Part shown: one piece after another, positions 1 to 9,248 of the stretch
Layout of the letters: each line of letters opens with the position of its first letter
Numbering within the stretch: position 1 is the stretch's first letter
From: Corynebacterium variabile
Lineage (GTDB): Bacteria > Actinomycetota > Actinomycetes > Mycobacteriales > Mycobacteriaceae
Length of the DNA stretch: 64,000 bases
Assembly: GCF_006539825.1 (NCBI RefSeq)
Contig: NZ_BJNT01000022.1
Span: 1-64,000 of the forward strand
Direction of reading: 5' to 3'
Position numbers and translations under genes: made by a program
The notes under the pieces: generated by a model
What the model was told of the DNA's origin: nothing
The model's input: the letters and a program-made list of their open reading frames with translations, nothing else
Database searches by the model: none

Positions 1-118
1 TCCCCACGGTCCCTATGGTCTACGACGACGGCTGAGCTGGTCGACTCGTCGCTGACAATCCCCTGTCCACAGGGACCGACAAAGAACACCACTCAAAGAG
101 ACTTGACCAGGACGGACA

Positions 119-265
119 GTCCTCCCCACTGCGTGGGGGTTGAGCCTTTCATGGCCGAGCCCGATTCGGCCCTAGACCGTCCTCCCCACTGCGGGGGGTT
201 GAGCCACGTACCCCGACGGGACCGCCAAGATCACCCGGTCCTCCCCACTGCGTGGGGGTTGAGCC
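119..265 (+). CRISPR. Three-repeat CRISPR mini-array (type I-E-like repeat)
   Basis: Three copies of a 28-nt repeat starting GTCCTCCCCACTGCGTGGGG and ending TTGAGCC lie at 119–146, 179–205 and 238–265, separated by two 32-nt spacers (147–178 and 206–237). The middle copy lacks one base in the stem region. A short hairpin-forming repeat, 32-nt spacers and a 60-nt period match type I-E arrays of actinobacteria. No repeat is found one period before 119 or after 265, and no cas gene lies in the window, so this is either the end of a locus lying to the left or an orphan remnant. By analogy with known I-E repeats the array probably reads on the plus strand. Confidence 0.85.
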
Positions 266-486
266 ATCACCAAGAATCGCTTTCTCCGACGCACCCGATC
301 CCCGGCGCTTTCCTCTTCCGAATGCAGCTTCCACTCCCTGGCTCCACCGCGGTCGCCGGCCTCACTATCCGGGATCAGGCCCTGAGAATCAGGGCTTCCC
401 TGGACAAACTCGGTGTCGTCGTCACTATCGAGTAGCTCGGCTCTGTGCCGGCCACTGCCTGCTGCTCTGTCTCACCCCCAACCACC

Positions 487-1881
487 TCAGTGATGAAACC
501 CCCTCCCCTGCCCACAGTCAGCCGAGGACGGCAGTGGCGCGGCCAGCCCGTCGAGGTAATGGACGCAGGTGCGCAGGTCCCGGACGAACAGCGTCGCCAG
601 GTCGTGGCTCATCCCGTTGCGCACGACGATGCGCTGCACCGTCACATCACTGAGGTCGTCCGGCATGGGGTACGCCGGCACCTGCCAGCCGTGCATCCGC
701 AGCCGGTCGGACAGATCGTAGAGCGTCCACTTCCTCTCCCGGCGCGCGCCACCCGACGCGTCCTCCACCGCCAGCCGCCACGCAAACACCGGGATGTCGA
801 GGTCCTCACTCCACAGCTCGAAGTCCGGCATCTTCCCGATCTCGCCGGCGAGGTACCGCGCCACCTCCATCGTGGTGCCCTGCACCCGCCGGTAGCCGTC
901 CATTCCCAGCTGCAGGAACAGGTAGTACTGCAGCAGCACCTGAGCGCCCGGCCGGGAGAAGTTCAGGGCCAGCGTCGGCATGTCCCCGCCGAGGTAGCTG
1001 ACGCGGAAGACCAGGTCCTCCGGCAGATCCTCCTGCGTGCGCCACACGATCCAACCCAGCCCCGGGTAGACCAGCCCGTACTTGTGCCCGGATGTGTTGA
1101 TCGAGGCCACCCGCGGCAGCCGGAAGTCCCATTCCAGGTCCGGCTGCAGGAACGGGGCGATCATCCCGCCGGACGCGGCGTCCACGTGGATCCGGATGTC
1201 CAGGCCACGTCGGTCCTCGATGTCGTCGAGCGCGGCGGCGATCGCGGCCACCGGCTCATACATGCCGGTGTAGGTCACGCCCAGGATCGCGACCACGCCG
1301 ATGGTGTTCTCGTCGACGTAGCTGTCCAGGTCATGACCGTCGAGGACGCGGTGCTCCTCACTGACCGGCACGTAGCGGGGCTCGACGTCGAAGTAGTTGC
1401 AGAACTTCTCCCAGCACACCTGCACCGCCGAGGACAGCACGATATTCGGCCGCTCGGTAGATTCCCCCGCCGCGCGACGCCGGTGCTGCCACCGCCGCTT
1501 CAGCGCCAGGCCACCGAACATGCACGCCTCCGAGGACCCGACGGTGGAGGTGCCCATAGTGTGGTCAGGATCGGGCGCGTTCCACAGCCGGGCGATCATC
1601 CGCCAGCAGCGGTCCTCGATCTCCGCGGTGGCGGGGTACTCGTCCTTGTCGATCATGTTCTTGTCGAAGGCCTCGCTGTACAGCCGGTTCGCGTGGTCGT
1701 CCATCCACGTGCCGACGAAGGTGGCGAGGTTCATCCGGGCGTTGCCGTCGAGCATCGCCTCATCATGGATGAGCTGGTAGGCGGTCTCCGGCAGACTGCC
1801 GGCCTCCGGGATGCGGTGACGCGGGAAACTGGTCGCCTCGTCGGTGCGGGCGAACAGCGGGTTGAGTTCGAGGTCGCTCAT
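487..1881 (-). CDS. gadB: Glutamate decarboxylase (PLP-dependent)
   Basis: The 464-residue product matches the usual length of bacterial glutamate decarboxylases, which convert glutamate to GABA and CO2 while consuming a proton (acid resistance). The fold-type I PLP signature is visible: HVDAASGG with the PLP-binding Asp, and TSGHKYG, whose lysine forms the Schiff base. The N-terminus (LNPLFARTDEATSFPRHRIPE) is also typical. The start ATG has a GGAG Shine-Dalgarno about 8 nt upstream. There is no adjacent gadC antiporter, so GABA export would depend on a gene elsewhere. The 221 bp between the CRISPR remnant and this gene's stop contain nothing I recognise. Confidence 0.95.
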   Translation of the reverse strand: MSDLELNPLFARTDEATSFPRHRIPEAGSLPETAYQLIHDEAMLDGNARMNLATFVGTWMDDHANRLYSEAFDKNMIDKDEYPATAEIEDRCWRMIARLWNAPDPDHTMGTSTVGSSEACMFGGLALKRRWQHRRRAAGESTERPNIVLSSAVQVCWEKFCNYFDVEPRYVPVSEEHRVLDGHDLDSYVDENTIGVVAILGVTYTGMYEPVAAIAAALDDIEDRRGLDIRIHVDAASGGMIAPFLQPDLEWDFRLPRVASINTSGHKYGLVYPGLGWIVWRTQEDLPEDLVFRVSYLGGDMPTLALNFSRPGAQVLLQYYLFLQLGMDGYRRVQGTTMEVARYLAGEIGKMPDFELWSEDLDIPVFAWRLAVEDASGGARRERKWTLYDLSDRLRMHGWQVPAYPMPDDLSDVTVQRIVVRNGMSHDLATLFVRDLRTCVHYLDGLAAPLPSSADCGQGRGFHH

Positions 1882-2027
1882 CGGTGGTCTCCGTTCGCGT
1901 GCGGTCCCGTCACGCCCTGCGGATCAGGACGCCGTGCCGGCCGGGACGCGGTGCCGCCGAGCGTACGCGCGAGAGGTGACGGCGATACCCCCTGAACTCT
2001 GCGCCCACCGGGACTACCCTCGCGCCC

Positions 2028-2540
2028 ATGACCGACAACACCTCAGACACCACCGACATCAAGTCCATCCCCGCCACGTCCCTCACCGGCGACCCGCTCG
2101 ACCTCCACGATTTCAACGGCCCGCTGCTCATCGTCAACGTCGCCTCCAAGTGCGGCCTGACCCCGCAGTACACCGCCCTCGAGCAGCTCCAGAAGACCTA
2201 CAGCACCACCGACGGCACCGGCCTCACCGTCGTCGGCGTCCCCTGCAACCAGTTCGCCGGTCAGGAGCCCGGCAGCGCCGAGGAGATCCAGACCTTCTGC
2301 TCCACCACGTACGGCGTCACCTTCCCCCTGCTCGCCAAGACCGACGTCAACGGCGATGACCGCGACCCGCTCTACCAGGCCCTCACCACCACGAAGGACG
2401 CCGAGGGCGAGGCGGGCGACATCCAGTGGAACTTCGAGAAGTTCCTCGTCTCCGCCGACGGACGCGTCCTCAACCGTTTCCGCCCGCAGACCACCCCGGA
2501 CGACCCGGCGGTCATCGACGCCATCGAAGCGGCACTGTAG
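2028..2540 (+). CDS. Glutathione-peroxidase family thiol peroxidase
   Basis: A 170-residue Gpx-fold peroxidase that reduces hydroperoxides. The peroxidatic Cys42 lies in NVASKCGLT, the active-site Gln75 in VPCNQFAGQEPG, and the Trp/Asn motif in DIQWNFEKFL. Cys91 sits in the region that resolves the disulfide in thioredoxin-dependent Gpx enzymes. Actinobacteria of this group lack glutathione, so thioredoxin or mycothiol-linked reduction is the likely route; that is inference. TACCCT at 2015–2020 lies 7 nt before the ATG and no Shine-Dalgarno is present, which suggests a leaderless transcript. Confidence 0.93.
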   Translation: MTDNTSDTTDIKSIPATSLTGDPLDLHDFNGPLLIVNVASKCGLTPQYTALEQLQKTYSTTDGTGLTVVGVPCNQFAGQEPGSAEEIQTFCSTTYGVTFPLLAKTDVNGDDRDPLYQALTTTKDAEGEAGDIQWNFEKFLVSADGRVLNRFRPQTTPDDPAVIDAIEAAL

Positions 2541-2554
2541 GGAGTCTCCGCCGG

Positions 2555-2598
2555 AATCACCCCGCCAGAAACACCCCGCCAGAAATACCCCGCCGGAC
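2555..2598 (+). repeat. Short tandem repeat downstream of the peroxidase gene
   Basis: Three imperfect copies of a 14–15-nt unit around ACCCCGCCAGA follow the peroxidase stop codon. No hairpin or T-tract is associated, so there is no sign that it is a terminator. It may be a minisatellite. Confidence 0.6.
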
Positions 2599-2706
2599 AC
2601 TCGCCGCCAACCGCACTCTGCGCGGCCTCGGAAAGGTCCAGCTGCAGGCCGTGAAAGACGCGATCAGCCGGTAACTACCCCCGCACACCACTAAAATCAT
2701 ACTTTG

Positions 2707-3594
2707 ATGGCACCGGTTACTTATGGCGTCTCAGTGACTGCCCGCAAGAAGCAGAACGGCTGGGATCTCGCACTCAACAACGGGGACGTTCTCTTCGTCC
2801 CTGTCCTCGACGACGCCGTAACAAGGGTCCGCACCCACCTCAACCTGCACCAACCCACCATCGACCACCACAGGGTCACGGTCACCCTGACGGTCGAACC
2901 GGACCCCTCCCCCACGCCGGAGCCGGTTGCTGAGCCCACCGTCGCCCCCTCCCGGCACAGCGAGACCTTCCACACTCCCCGGCCGGAACCGACACCGGAT
3001 CCCGAGCCTGCATGGGTCCCCGACCCGCAGCCGGTCTGGACGCCACGGGCCGAATCTCCCCCGGAGTACACCCCCTCTCCGCCTCCCGATCCAACCCCGG
3101 CCCCCACCCCCGAAATGGTCGAGGACATCGACGGCATGTCCCTCACCCTCCGTTTCCTCGCCGCCCGTGGCGCCTCGACCGACTTCGCCGGTGCGGCGTC
3201 CCAGGTCCTCCACTGGGTCGATGACCTGCCCGAACTCTACCGCCGACAGTGCCTCTCCGATCTCTGGGTCGCACTCAAGGTGGCCAACGAGGACTTCCGC
3301 TACGGCCCCCTGGAGGACGCCGTCTCCCGCTGGCGTCCCGGCGCCGCACCGGCCCCGACCACGGCACCGGCACCGGCACCGGAGCCCACCTACACCGCCC
3401 CGGACCCCGAGCCGATCGATCTGCTCCCCCGGGTCAGCCCGCCGCCGGAGGCGCCACCGATGTCCTCCCCGGGCTACCTCAGCGGTTTCCCCGAGCACTC
3501 CTACGCTCCGCCCGAGCGTCCCACCTGGGCTGCCCGCCCGTCCCGCCCGGCGCGTGCCACGCAACAGCACGAGAGCGGGCGCCACCGCCTGTAG
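2707..3594 (+). CDS. Proline-rich protein with HicB-like N-terminal domain
   Basis: A 295-residue protein of no recognised whole-length family. Residues about 5–62 (VSVTARKKQNGWDLAL…VTVTLTVEP) resemble the small HicB-like antitoxin fold found in short actinobacterial proteins: an initial strand pair, a helix and a final strand. A Pro/Glu/Thr-rich linker follows (about 65–138), then a helical, Trp-containing segment (about 140–215, EMVEDIDGMSLTLRFLAARG…LEDAVSRWRP), then a second Pro-rich tail. There is no signal peptide or membrane segment, so it is probably cytoplasmic. A TTG sits directly before the ATG, so the start could be one codon earlier. The HicB assignment is a visual judgement, and no HicA toxin gene is adjacent. 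Confidence 0.6.
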   Translation: MAPVTYGVSVTARKKQNGWDLALNNGDVLFVPVLDDAVTRVRTHLNLHQPTIDHHRVTVTLTVEPDPSPTPEPVAEPTVAPSRHSETFHTPRPEPTPDPEPAWVPDPQPVWTPRAESPPEYTPSPPPDPTPAPTPEMVEDIDGMSLTLRFLAARGASTDFAGAASQVLHWVDDLPELYRRQCLSDLWVALKVANEDFRYGPLEDAVSRWRPGAAPAPTTAPAPAPEPTYTAPDPEPIDLLPRVSPPPEAPPMSSPGYLSGFPEHSYAPPERPTWAARPSRPARATQQHESGRHRL

Positions 3595-3659
3595 CTGCGT
3601 CCTCCCCTGTCCCTGCCGGTTCTCCTGCGCCACCGCACGGACCACGCTAGATTTCTTGT

Positions 3660-4280
3660 ATGGCCTACAACAACGGTGAGGCCCGCACCGCACTGCTGGC
3701 CGCTGCCGTCACCTTCTTCCGCGACCGGGGCTACGACAACGTCTCCGTCGCGGAGATCGCCCGGGCCGCCGGTGCCTACCCGAACCAGGTGACCTACCAC
3801 TTCGGCGGCAAGGAACCCCTGTTCATCCACGCGGCCTCCCACGCAGTCCTGCGCACCGCCCGCCTCGCCGAGCAACGCACGCGCGGCTCCGCCACCCCGG
3901 AGGCCCACGCCCGCGGCCTGGTCACCTACCTGCTCGGCCCGGGCGCGAAGACACTGACCATGTACGCCGAAGCCATGCTCGCCGCCCGGCGCGTCCCCGC
4001 ACTGCAGCAGATCATCGTCACCACCCACGCCGCCCTGTACGACGCCGGCGAACGCGCGATGGCGGACACCTTCACCCGCACCGGTTGGACAGTCCGGGCC
4101 TCGCCAGGTGAGATCACCCGCGGCTTCTGGGCCGCCGTCCTCGGCCTCGCCCTGGAGAAGGCGGCCCTCGGGGCGTCCTTCAACGAGGCCGACGCGGACG
4201 CCGTCACCCTCATGCTTGTCCGGCTGAACACCGGCGACCTCACCCCTACCGACACCCCTACCGACCAGGAGCACCCATGA
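3660..4280 (+). CDS. TetR-family transcriptional regulator
   Basis: A 206-residue TetR repressor. The helix-turn-helix occupies about residues 8–52 (ARTALLAAAVTFFRDRGYDNVSVAEIARAAGAYPNQVTYHFGGKEPLF). The rest is an all-helical ligand and dimer domain. It overlaps the next gene, an alpha/beta hydrolase, by 4 nt (ATGA), so the two are translationally coupled, and the hydrolase is probably its main target or handles its ligand. TAGATT at 3648–3653, 6 nt before the ATG, suggests a leaderless, possibly self-repressed promoter. Confidence 0.9.
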   Translation: MAYNNGEARTALLAAAVTFFRDRGYDNVSVAEIARAAGAYPNQVTYHFGGKEPLFIHAASHAVLRTARLAEQRTRGSATPEAHARGLVTYLLGPGAKTLTMYAEAMLAARRVPALQQIIVTTHAALYDAGERAMADTFTRTGWTVRASPGEITRGFWAAVLGLALEKAALGASFNEADADAVTLMLVRLNTGDLTPTDTPTDQEHP

Positions 4281-5137
4281 CCAGTACAGACACCGTGACC
4301 CTCACCGCCGGCAACGGCGAGCCGATCGCCGTCACACGATTCGCCCCGGACGGGCAGCCCCGGGGAGCCGCCCTCATCTCCCCGGCGATGGCGACGAAGG
4401 CGAGCTACTACACGGCCGTCGCCACCTGGCTCGCTGACCGGGACATCGTGGCCTACACCTTCGACTACCAGGGCTACGGCGCCTCGGCCCGCACCCCGCT
4501 CAAGGACGTCACAGCCGACATCCTCACCTGGGCCGCGGACGCCGCCACCGTCGTCGACCATGTCCACGAGGATCTGGCGGAGCACTTCGGTGGCGTCCCG
4601 CTGACCTGGATCGGTCACAGCCTCGGCTGCCAGCTCCTCCCCTTCACCGACCACTCGAAGATCACCCGCGCCGTCATCAGCTGCGGCGGAACCGGCTGGT
4701 GGAAGAACGCGGACTACCCGGACAAGGCCATCGCCCCGCTGCTGTGGTGGGCACTCGCCCCGGCGCTGGTCAAGGTGTTCGGGTACTACCCCGGCAAGAG
4801 GATCAGACTGCTCCGGGACATCCCCGGCCCCGTCATGACGCAGTGGGCACGCTGGTGCCGGAACCCGGACTACCTGTTAGGCGTCCTCCCGGAGCACCGC
4901 ACGACCTGCGCCGCGGTGACCATGCCCGTCACCGCCCTGACCTTCACCGATGACGCCACGATGTCGGCGAAGGCCAGCGCGCACCTGGAGAGCTTCTACA
5001 CCGGGGCCGAGCTCACCCCGAAGCGCTACGCACCGTCGGAGGTCGGCCGGGAGAAGATCGGACACATGGGCCTCTACCGCCGCGGTAACGAGAACCTGTG
5101 GGAGAAGCTGCTGCTCCCCGAGGTCGCGACGGTGTAG
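4277..5137 (+). CDS. Alpha/beta hydrolase
   Basis: A 286-residue alpha/beta-hydrolase of the serine type. The nucleophile elbow GHSLG (residues 113–117, Ser115) is intact, and FDYQGYGAS at about 62–70 forms the oxyanion-side loop. The candidate general base is an Asp in FTDDATMS, with a His near the C-terminus in KIGHMGLY. It resembles predicted esterases of the COG4757 type. The substrate cannot be inferred. Its start overlaps the stop of the TetR gene, so they form a two-gene operon. Confidence 0.85.
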   Translation: MTSTDTVTLTAGNGEPIAVTRFAPDGQPRGAALISPAMATKASYYTAVATWLADRDIVAYTFDYQGYGASARTPLKDVTADILTWAADAATVVDHVHEDLAEHFGGVPLTWIGHSLGCQLLPFTDHSKITRAVISCGGTGWWKNADYPDKAIAPLLWWALAPALVKVFGYYPGKRIRLLRDIPGPVMTQWARWCRNPDYLLGVLPEHRTTCAAVTMPVTALTFTDDATMSAKASAHLESFYTGAELTPKRYAPSEVGREKIGHMGLYRRGNENLWEKLLLPEVATV

Positions 5138-5231
5138 CTTCTCCGCATGATGTCGGCAGCACGCAGTCTGAGGTCGTTGGCAGGGTGCTGAAAACAACCT
5201 CACGCTGCGTAATGCCGACATCGGCGAAGAT

Positions 5232-6752
5232 CTACGCATTCACCTCAGCCCGGATGACATGCTTGAGCAGCTTGCCCGAGGGGTTACGCGGCAGGCCACG
5301 GGCCACGACGACTTCACGGGGGATCTTGTACTTCGCCAGCTTCCCGGCGAGGTGCGCCCGCACCTCGTCCACGCTGAGCAGCTGCCCTTCATCGGTGACG
5401 ACCACGGCGACCACCGTCTCACCCCACTCCGGGTGGACGCGTCCGACCACGGCGACATCACGGACCTCCGGTATGTCCCGGATCGCCTCCTCTACTTCGG
5501 TGGAGTACACGTTCTCCCCGCCGGTGATGATGACGTCCTTCTTGCGGTCGGCGATGTAGATGTAGCCCTCGGCGTCCACCCGTCCGACGTCCCCGGTGCG
5601 GTACCAGCCGTCGATGAAGGCCTCCGCCGTGACCGAAGGGTCGGAGAGGTAGACGCTCATCATCGAGTCACACCGCATCCAGATCTCCCCCTCGCCGTCT
5701 GCGGTGACCTCGGCACCGTCGTCGGCGACGACCTTGAGGTCCACACCGAGCATCCCGCGGCCGATGGATCCGGCCTTGCGAACCTGGTCGGCGGGCTTCA
5801 GCAGCGATCCCGCCGGCCCGGTCTCGGTCATGCCGTAGACCTGGTAGAAGTTCTCCGTGCCGTAGGCGTCGATGAGCATCCGCGCCATCTCCTCGCCCAG
5901 CGGTGCGGCCCCGTAGATGAGCATCCGCATCGCCGACAGGTCGTAGGACGCCGGCTGCCGCGCACCCTGTTCCGCCCCCGCCTTCGCCAGCTGCACCGGG
6001 GCGATGAAGGCGACCGGTGCGCCGAAGACCGAGGTGATCCGCCGTTCCTCCAGCACGGACAGGAACTGCGCGGGGTCGTACTCGCGCATGAGCACCACGG
6101 TCCCGCCGATGAAGACGGTGGTCAGCACCCAGTTGTTCAACGGGGAGGCGTGCCACACGGGCATGCACACGAGCATCCGCTCATCGGCGGCGAAGGGCAT
6201 GTTGGAGACCATGTTCGGTGCGATCGCGCTGACCGCCCGGTGGGTCAGGACGCATCCCTTGGGTGACCCGGTGGAACCGGAGGTGTAGAGCACCTGGGCG
6301 TAGTCGGTCTCGTCGACGAGACCGCCGGTGTACGGCTCAGCAGCAGAGACGGCGTCCTCGAAGGTGCCCGGCTCCCAGCCCGTGGTGAGCCACCCGATGC
6401 CCGGCGCGCCCTGCGCCGCAGTTTCCGCCAACCGGTCACTGACCACGCCGGCGACGGCACGGGAGTGCGTCGCAATCTGCTCGATCTCCGGCGGCGTCAT
6501 CTTGTGGTTCACCGGGACGAGGACAGCCCCGCAGCGCCAGATGCCGTACATGGCGACGAGGAATCCGGGGTCGTTGAGCGTCATCACCATGACCCGGTCC
6601 CCGGGCAGGACGCCGCGCCCTGCGAACACCGAGGCAGCGCGGTCGGCGGCGTCCCGCAGTTCCCGGTAGGTCATGGATTCCCCACCCCACTCGACGGCGG
6701 TGTGGTCGGGGTTGCGTCGCACGCTGGCGTCGAGGACGTCGATGAGATTCAT
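5232..6752 (-). CDS. Acyl-CoA synthetase (AMP-forming)
   Basis: A 506-residue member of the ANL adenylating superfamily that activates a carboxylic acid, probably a fatty or branched acid, to its CoA thioester through an acyl-AMP. The P-loop-like motif YTSGSTGSPKG is at residues 156–166, YGMTE is in the middle, YRTGDVG is the hinge region, and the C-terminal catalytic lysine is in NPSGKLLKH. The open frame continues upstream past 6752, but this ATG has an AAAGAGAG Shine-Dalgarno and starts exactly at the family N-terminus. It is divergent from a TetR–AidB-like operon with a shared intergenic palindrome, so the two probably form one acyl-CoA catabolic regulon. Confidence 0.93.
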   Translation of the reverse strand: MNLIDVLDASVRRNPDHTAVEWGGESMTYRELRDAADRAASVFAGRGVLPGDRVMVMTLNDPGFLVAMYGIWRCGAVLVPVNHKMTPPEIEQIATHSRAVAGVVSDRLAETAAQGAPGIGWLTTGWEPGTFEDAVSAAEPYTGGLVDETDYAQVLYTSGSTGSPKGCVLTHRAVSAIAPNMVSNMPFAADERMLVCMPVWHASPLNNWVLTTVFIGGTVVLMREYDPAQFLSVLEERRITSVFGAPVAFIAPVQLAKAGAEQGARQPASYDLSAMRMLIYGAAPLGEEMARMLIDAYGTENFYQVYGMTETGPAGSLLKPADQVRKAGSIGRGMLGVDLKVVADDGAEVTADGEGEIWMRCDSMMSVYLSDPSVTAEAFIDGWYRTGDVGRVDAEGYIYIADRKKDVIITGGENVYSTEVEEAIRDIPEVRDVAVVGRVHPEWGETVVAVVVTDEGQLLSVDEVRAHLAGKLAKYKIPREVVVARGLPRNPSGKLLKHVIRAEVNA

Positions 6753-6793
6753 GGTGCAGCTCTCTTTCGTTCGGTAATGTAACCTGAACCACA

Positions 6794-6809
6794 GTGAACC
6801 ACAGTTCAC
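6794..6809. promoter_or_regulatory. Palindromic operator between acyl-CoA synthetase and TetR genes
   Basis: GTGAAC-CACA-GTTCAC is a perfect 6-bp inverted repeat in the 99-bp divergent intergenic region, preceded by a further half-site (TGAACCACA at 6785–6793). Position and symmetry fit the operator of the adjacent TetR protein, which would control both directions. The assignment is inference. Confidence 0.6.
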
Positions 6810-6851
6810 ACTTTTGTGGAAGATGACGGACGACGACAACCGGAGGACGCC

Positions 6852-7454
6852 GTGCCCTACCGCCCCACCGAGAACACGCGGGCCCGCGCCGAGAGACGCC
6901 GTGCCGACATCCTCGATGCCGCCACGGTCCTCGTCGCCACCGGCGGTTTCGGCGCCGCCACCGTCCGCGCGATCGCGGACACCTCCGGCATCGCCACCGG
7001 GACCGTCTACCGCTACTTCGGCAACCGCGAGGAACTCCTCGCCGAGATCTTCCGCGAACTGGCCGACCGTGAGTACCGCGCCGTCGAGCACGCCGTACAG
7101 TCCGCCGACGCGCGGGTCAGCGACCGGATAACCGCCCTGCTCACGACCTTCTCCCGGCGCGCCCTGACCGGCCCCCGCACCGCCGAGGCCCTGCTCTTCG
7201 AGCCGGTGAACGCCCTGGTCGAAGGCGAACGGCTCATCTTCCGCCGCCGCTACCACGAGCTTCTCGTAGGCGTCATCGCCGCCGGGATCTCGGCCGGGGA
7301 AATCCCCGCACAGGACGCCGCCACCTCCGCACGCGCCGTCATCGGCGCCAATGCCGAGGCACTGATGGGCAGGCTCAGCAGCCGCCCCGACACCCCCGAG
7401 GAACTCATCAGTTCCGTGACCACCTTCTGTCTACGAGCCCTGGGAGCATCATGA
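6852..7454 (+). CDS. TetR-family regulator of acyl-CoA genes
   Basis: A 200-residue TetR regulator with its helix-turn-helix at about residues 15–55 (RRRADILDAATVLVATGGFGAATVRAIADTSGIATGTVYRYFGNREEL). The GTG start has GGAGG at 6842–6846, 5 nt upstream; an ATG 36 nt earlier lacks this. It overlaps the following acyl-CoA dehydrogenase gene by 4 nt and faces the acyl-CoA synthetase across a palindrome, so an acyl-CoA or fatty acid is the plausible ligand. The region at 9249–9994 encodes a paralogue. Confidence 0.9.
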   Translation: MPYRPTENTRARAERRRADILDAATVLVATGGFGAATVRAIADTSGIATGTVYRYFGNREELLAEIFRELADREYRAVEHAVQSADARVSDRITALLTTFSRRALTGPRTAEALLFEPVNALVEGERLIFRRRYHELLVGVIAAGISAGEIPAQDAATSARAVIGANAEALMGRLSSRPDTPEELISSVTTFCLRALGAS

Positions 7455-9097
7455 CCACGCACACCGTCTTCAACCAGTCCGCCCCGCGCGTCGACATCAA
7501 CGAGTTCACCTGCGACCCCGCCCTCGTCGAGGCGGTCGACACCTTCGCCCCGGACGCCGACACCTACCGTCTCGGCCTCATCGGCGCGGAGGTCGGGACG
7601 GCGTCCTACCAGCATGACGCGGACCTGGCGAACCGCATCACGCCGGTGCACACCTCCCACGACCGGTGGGGCAACCGGGTCGACGAGGTGGAGTTCCACC
7701 CGTCCTACCACCGCATCATGGGGTTCTCGGTGAACCAGGGGCTGCACACCTCCGCCTGGGCACATCCGGGTCCCGGCGCGAATGTGGAGCGTGCCGCCGG
7801 GTTCATGCTGGTCAGCCAGGTCGAGGCCGGCCACGGGTGCCCGGTGTCGATGACCCATGCGGTGGTCCCCGCCCTGCGGAAGTCGCCGGAGATCGCGGAG
7901 TTCTGGGAGCCGAAGCTGCTGTCCACCTCCTACGACCCCGAACTGCGCGACCCGGCGACGAAGTCCTCCGCGATCTTCGGCATGGCCATGACGGAGAAGC
8001 AGGGCGGCTCGGATGTGCGGGCGAACACCACCCGCGCAACACCCAATGCCGACGGGACATGGTCCCTGACCGGCCACAAGTGGTTCTGCTCCGCCCCGCA
8101 GTCGGACGCCTTCCTCGTCCTCGCCCGGACCGGGGACGCCAGCGGCTCCGGTAACGCTGACCAGGCACTGTCCTGCTTCCTCGTGCCCCGGATCCTGCCC
8201 GGCGGCGGGCGCAACGCCTTCTTCATCCAGCGCCTCAAGGACAAGCTCGGCAACCGGTCGAACTCCTCCTCCGAGATCGAGCTCGACGGCACCGTCGGGT
8301 GGCTTGTCGGCGAGGAAGGACGCGGCGTCCCCACGATCATCGAGATGGTCAACCGCACCCGCCTGGACTGCATCTTCGGCTCGGCGGCGGGGATGCGCCA
8401 GGGTGTGGCGGAGGCGGCGTGGCACGCCCGGCACCGGGCGGCGTTCGGGGCCACGCTCATCGACCAGCCGGCGATGGCGAATGTCATCGCCGACCTGCAG
8501 GTGGAGAGTGAGGCCGCGACCTGGACCGCGATGCGTCTGGCCGCCGCCCACGACGACGACAGCCTCGAGGACTTCCGACGCCTCGCCACGGCGGTCGCGA
8601 AGTACTGGGTGTGCAAGCGGGGCACCCACCACGCCTATGAATCGCTGGAGTGCCTCGGCGGCAACGGCTACACGGAGCTCTTCCCCCTGGCGCGGCGACT
8701 GCGCGAGGCCCCCGTGAACGCGGTGTGGGAGGGCTCAGGCAATGTCATCGCCCTGGATGTGCTGCGGGCGCTGGCCCGTCAGCCGGAGGCCGGCGAGGCC
8801 TTCGTCGCGGAGATATCCCGGTCAGTCGGCGTCGACGAGCGGTACGACGCCCAGTTCAACCGCATGACCACGCTCCTGAAGGACGCCGCCTCCTCGCCGG
8901 CCGAGGCACCCGTTCTCGCCCGACGACTCATCGAGTCCCTCGCACTGACGTTGCAGGCCCAGACCCTGCTGACCCACGCCCCTGCCCCGGTGGCCTCGGC
9001 CTTCCTCGCCGGACGCGTGGACCCGATGACCCGCGGCATGGAGTACGGGACACTGCCGTCCGGGGTGGACCTGACCGCCCTGGTCGACCGGGCGTAG
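7451..9097 (+). CDS. aidB: AidB-like acyl-CoA dehydrogenase
   Basis: A 548-residue flavoprotein of the acyl-CoA dehydrogenase superfamily. Its length and the signature FGMAMTEKQGGSDVRAN (about residues 175–191) match the AidB subgroup, which is longer than ordinary 380-residue ACADs because of a C-terminal extension. E. coli AidB has weak isovaleryl-CoA dehydrogenase activity and binds DNA during alkylation response. Here the operon partner (TetR) and the divergent acyl-CoA synthetase point to a metabolic role in branched or fatty acyl-CoA oxidation. Family assignment is firm; substrate is inference. Confidence 0.9.
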   Translation: MTTHTVFNQSAPRVDINEFTCDPALVEAVDTFAPDADTYRLGLIGAEVGTASYQHDADLANRITPVHTSHDRWGNRVDEVEFHPSYHRIMGFSVNQGLHTSAWAHPGPGANVERAAGFMLVSQVEAGHGCPVSMTHAVVPALRKSPEIAEFWEPKLLSTSYDPELRDPATKSSAIFGMAMTEKQGGSDVRANTTRATPNADGTWSLTGHKWFCSAPQSDAFLVLARTGDASGSGNADQALSCFLVPRILPGGGRNAFFIQRLKDKLGNRSNSSSEIELDGTVGWLVGEEGRGVPTIIEMVNRTRLDCIFGSAAGMRQGVAEAAWHARHRAAFGATLIDQPAMANVIADLQVESEAATWTAMRLAAAHDDDSLEDFRRLATAVAKYWVCKRGTHHAYESLECLGGNGYTELFPLARRLREAPVNAVWEGSGNVIALDVLRALARQPEAGEAFVAEISRSVGVDERYDAQFNRMTTLLKDAASSPAEAPVLARRLIESLALTLQAQTLLTHAPAPVASAFLAGRVDPMTRGMEYGTLPSGVDLTALVDRA

Positions 9098-9248
9098 ACC
9101 GAGCAGGAAAAAGTTTCGGAAGAAGTACGTGGTTTTGGCTACCCTTCCCCGAACAAACCTGCAGTGTGCGCTACAACACAGTCTGAGGGGCCGCCCCGAC
9201 GGACTGTCACCGGAGACCACACACCCCACCACGGAAGGTTCGCCCATC

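Noticed and set aside
58..86. A possible fourth, degenerate CRISPR repeat one period before 119
   Set aside because: Only a short CCCTGTCC/GGGAC inverted repeat is there. It lacks the repeat's ends (GTCCTCC, TTGAGCC).
9161..9190. TetR operator in CAGTGTGCGCTACAACACAGTCTG upstream of the broken TetR gene
   Set aside because: The symmetry is too weak (only TGTG/CACA arms) to support a site.
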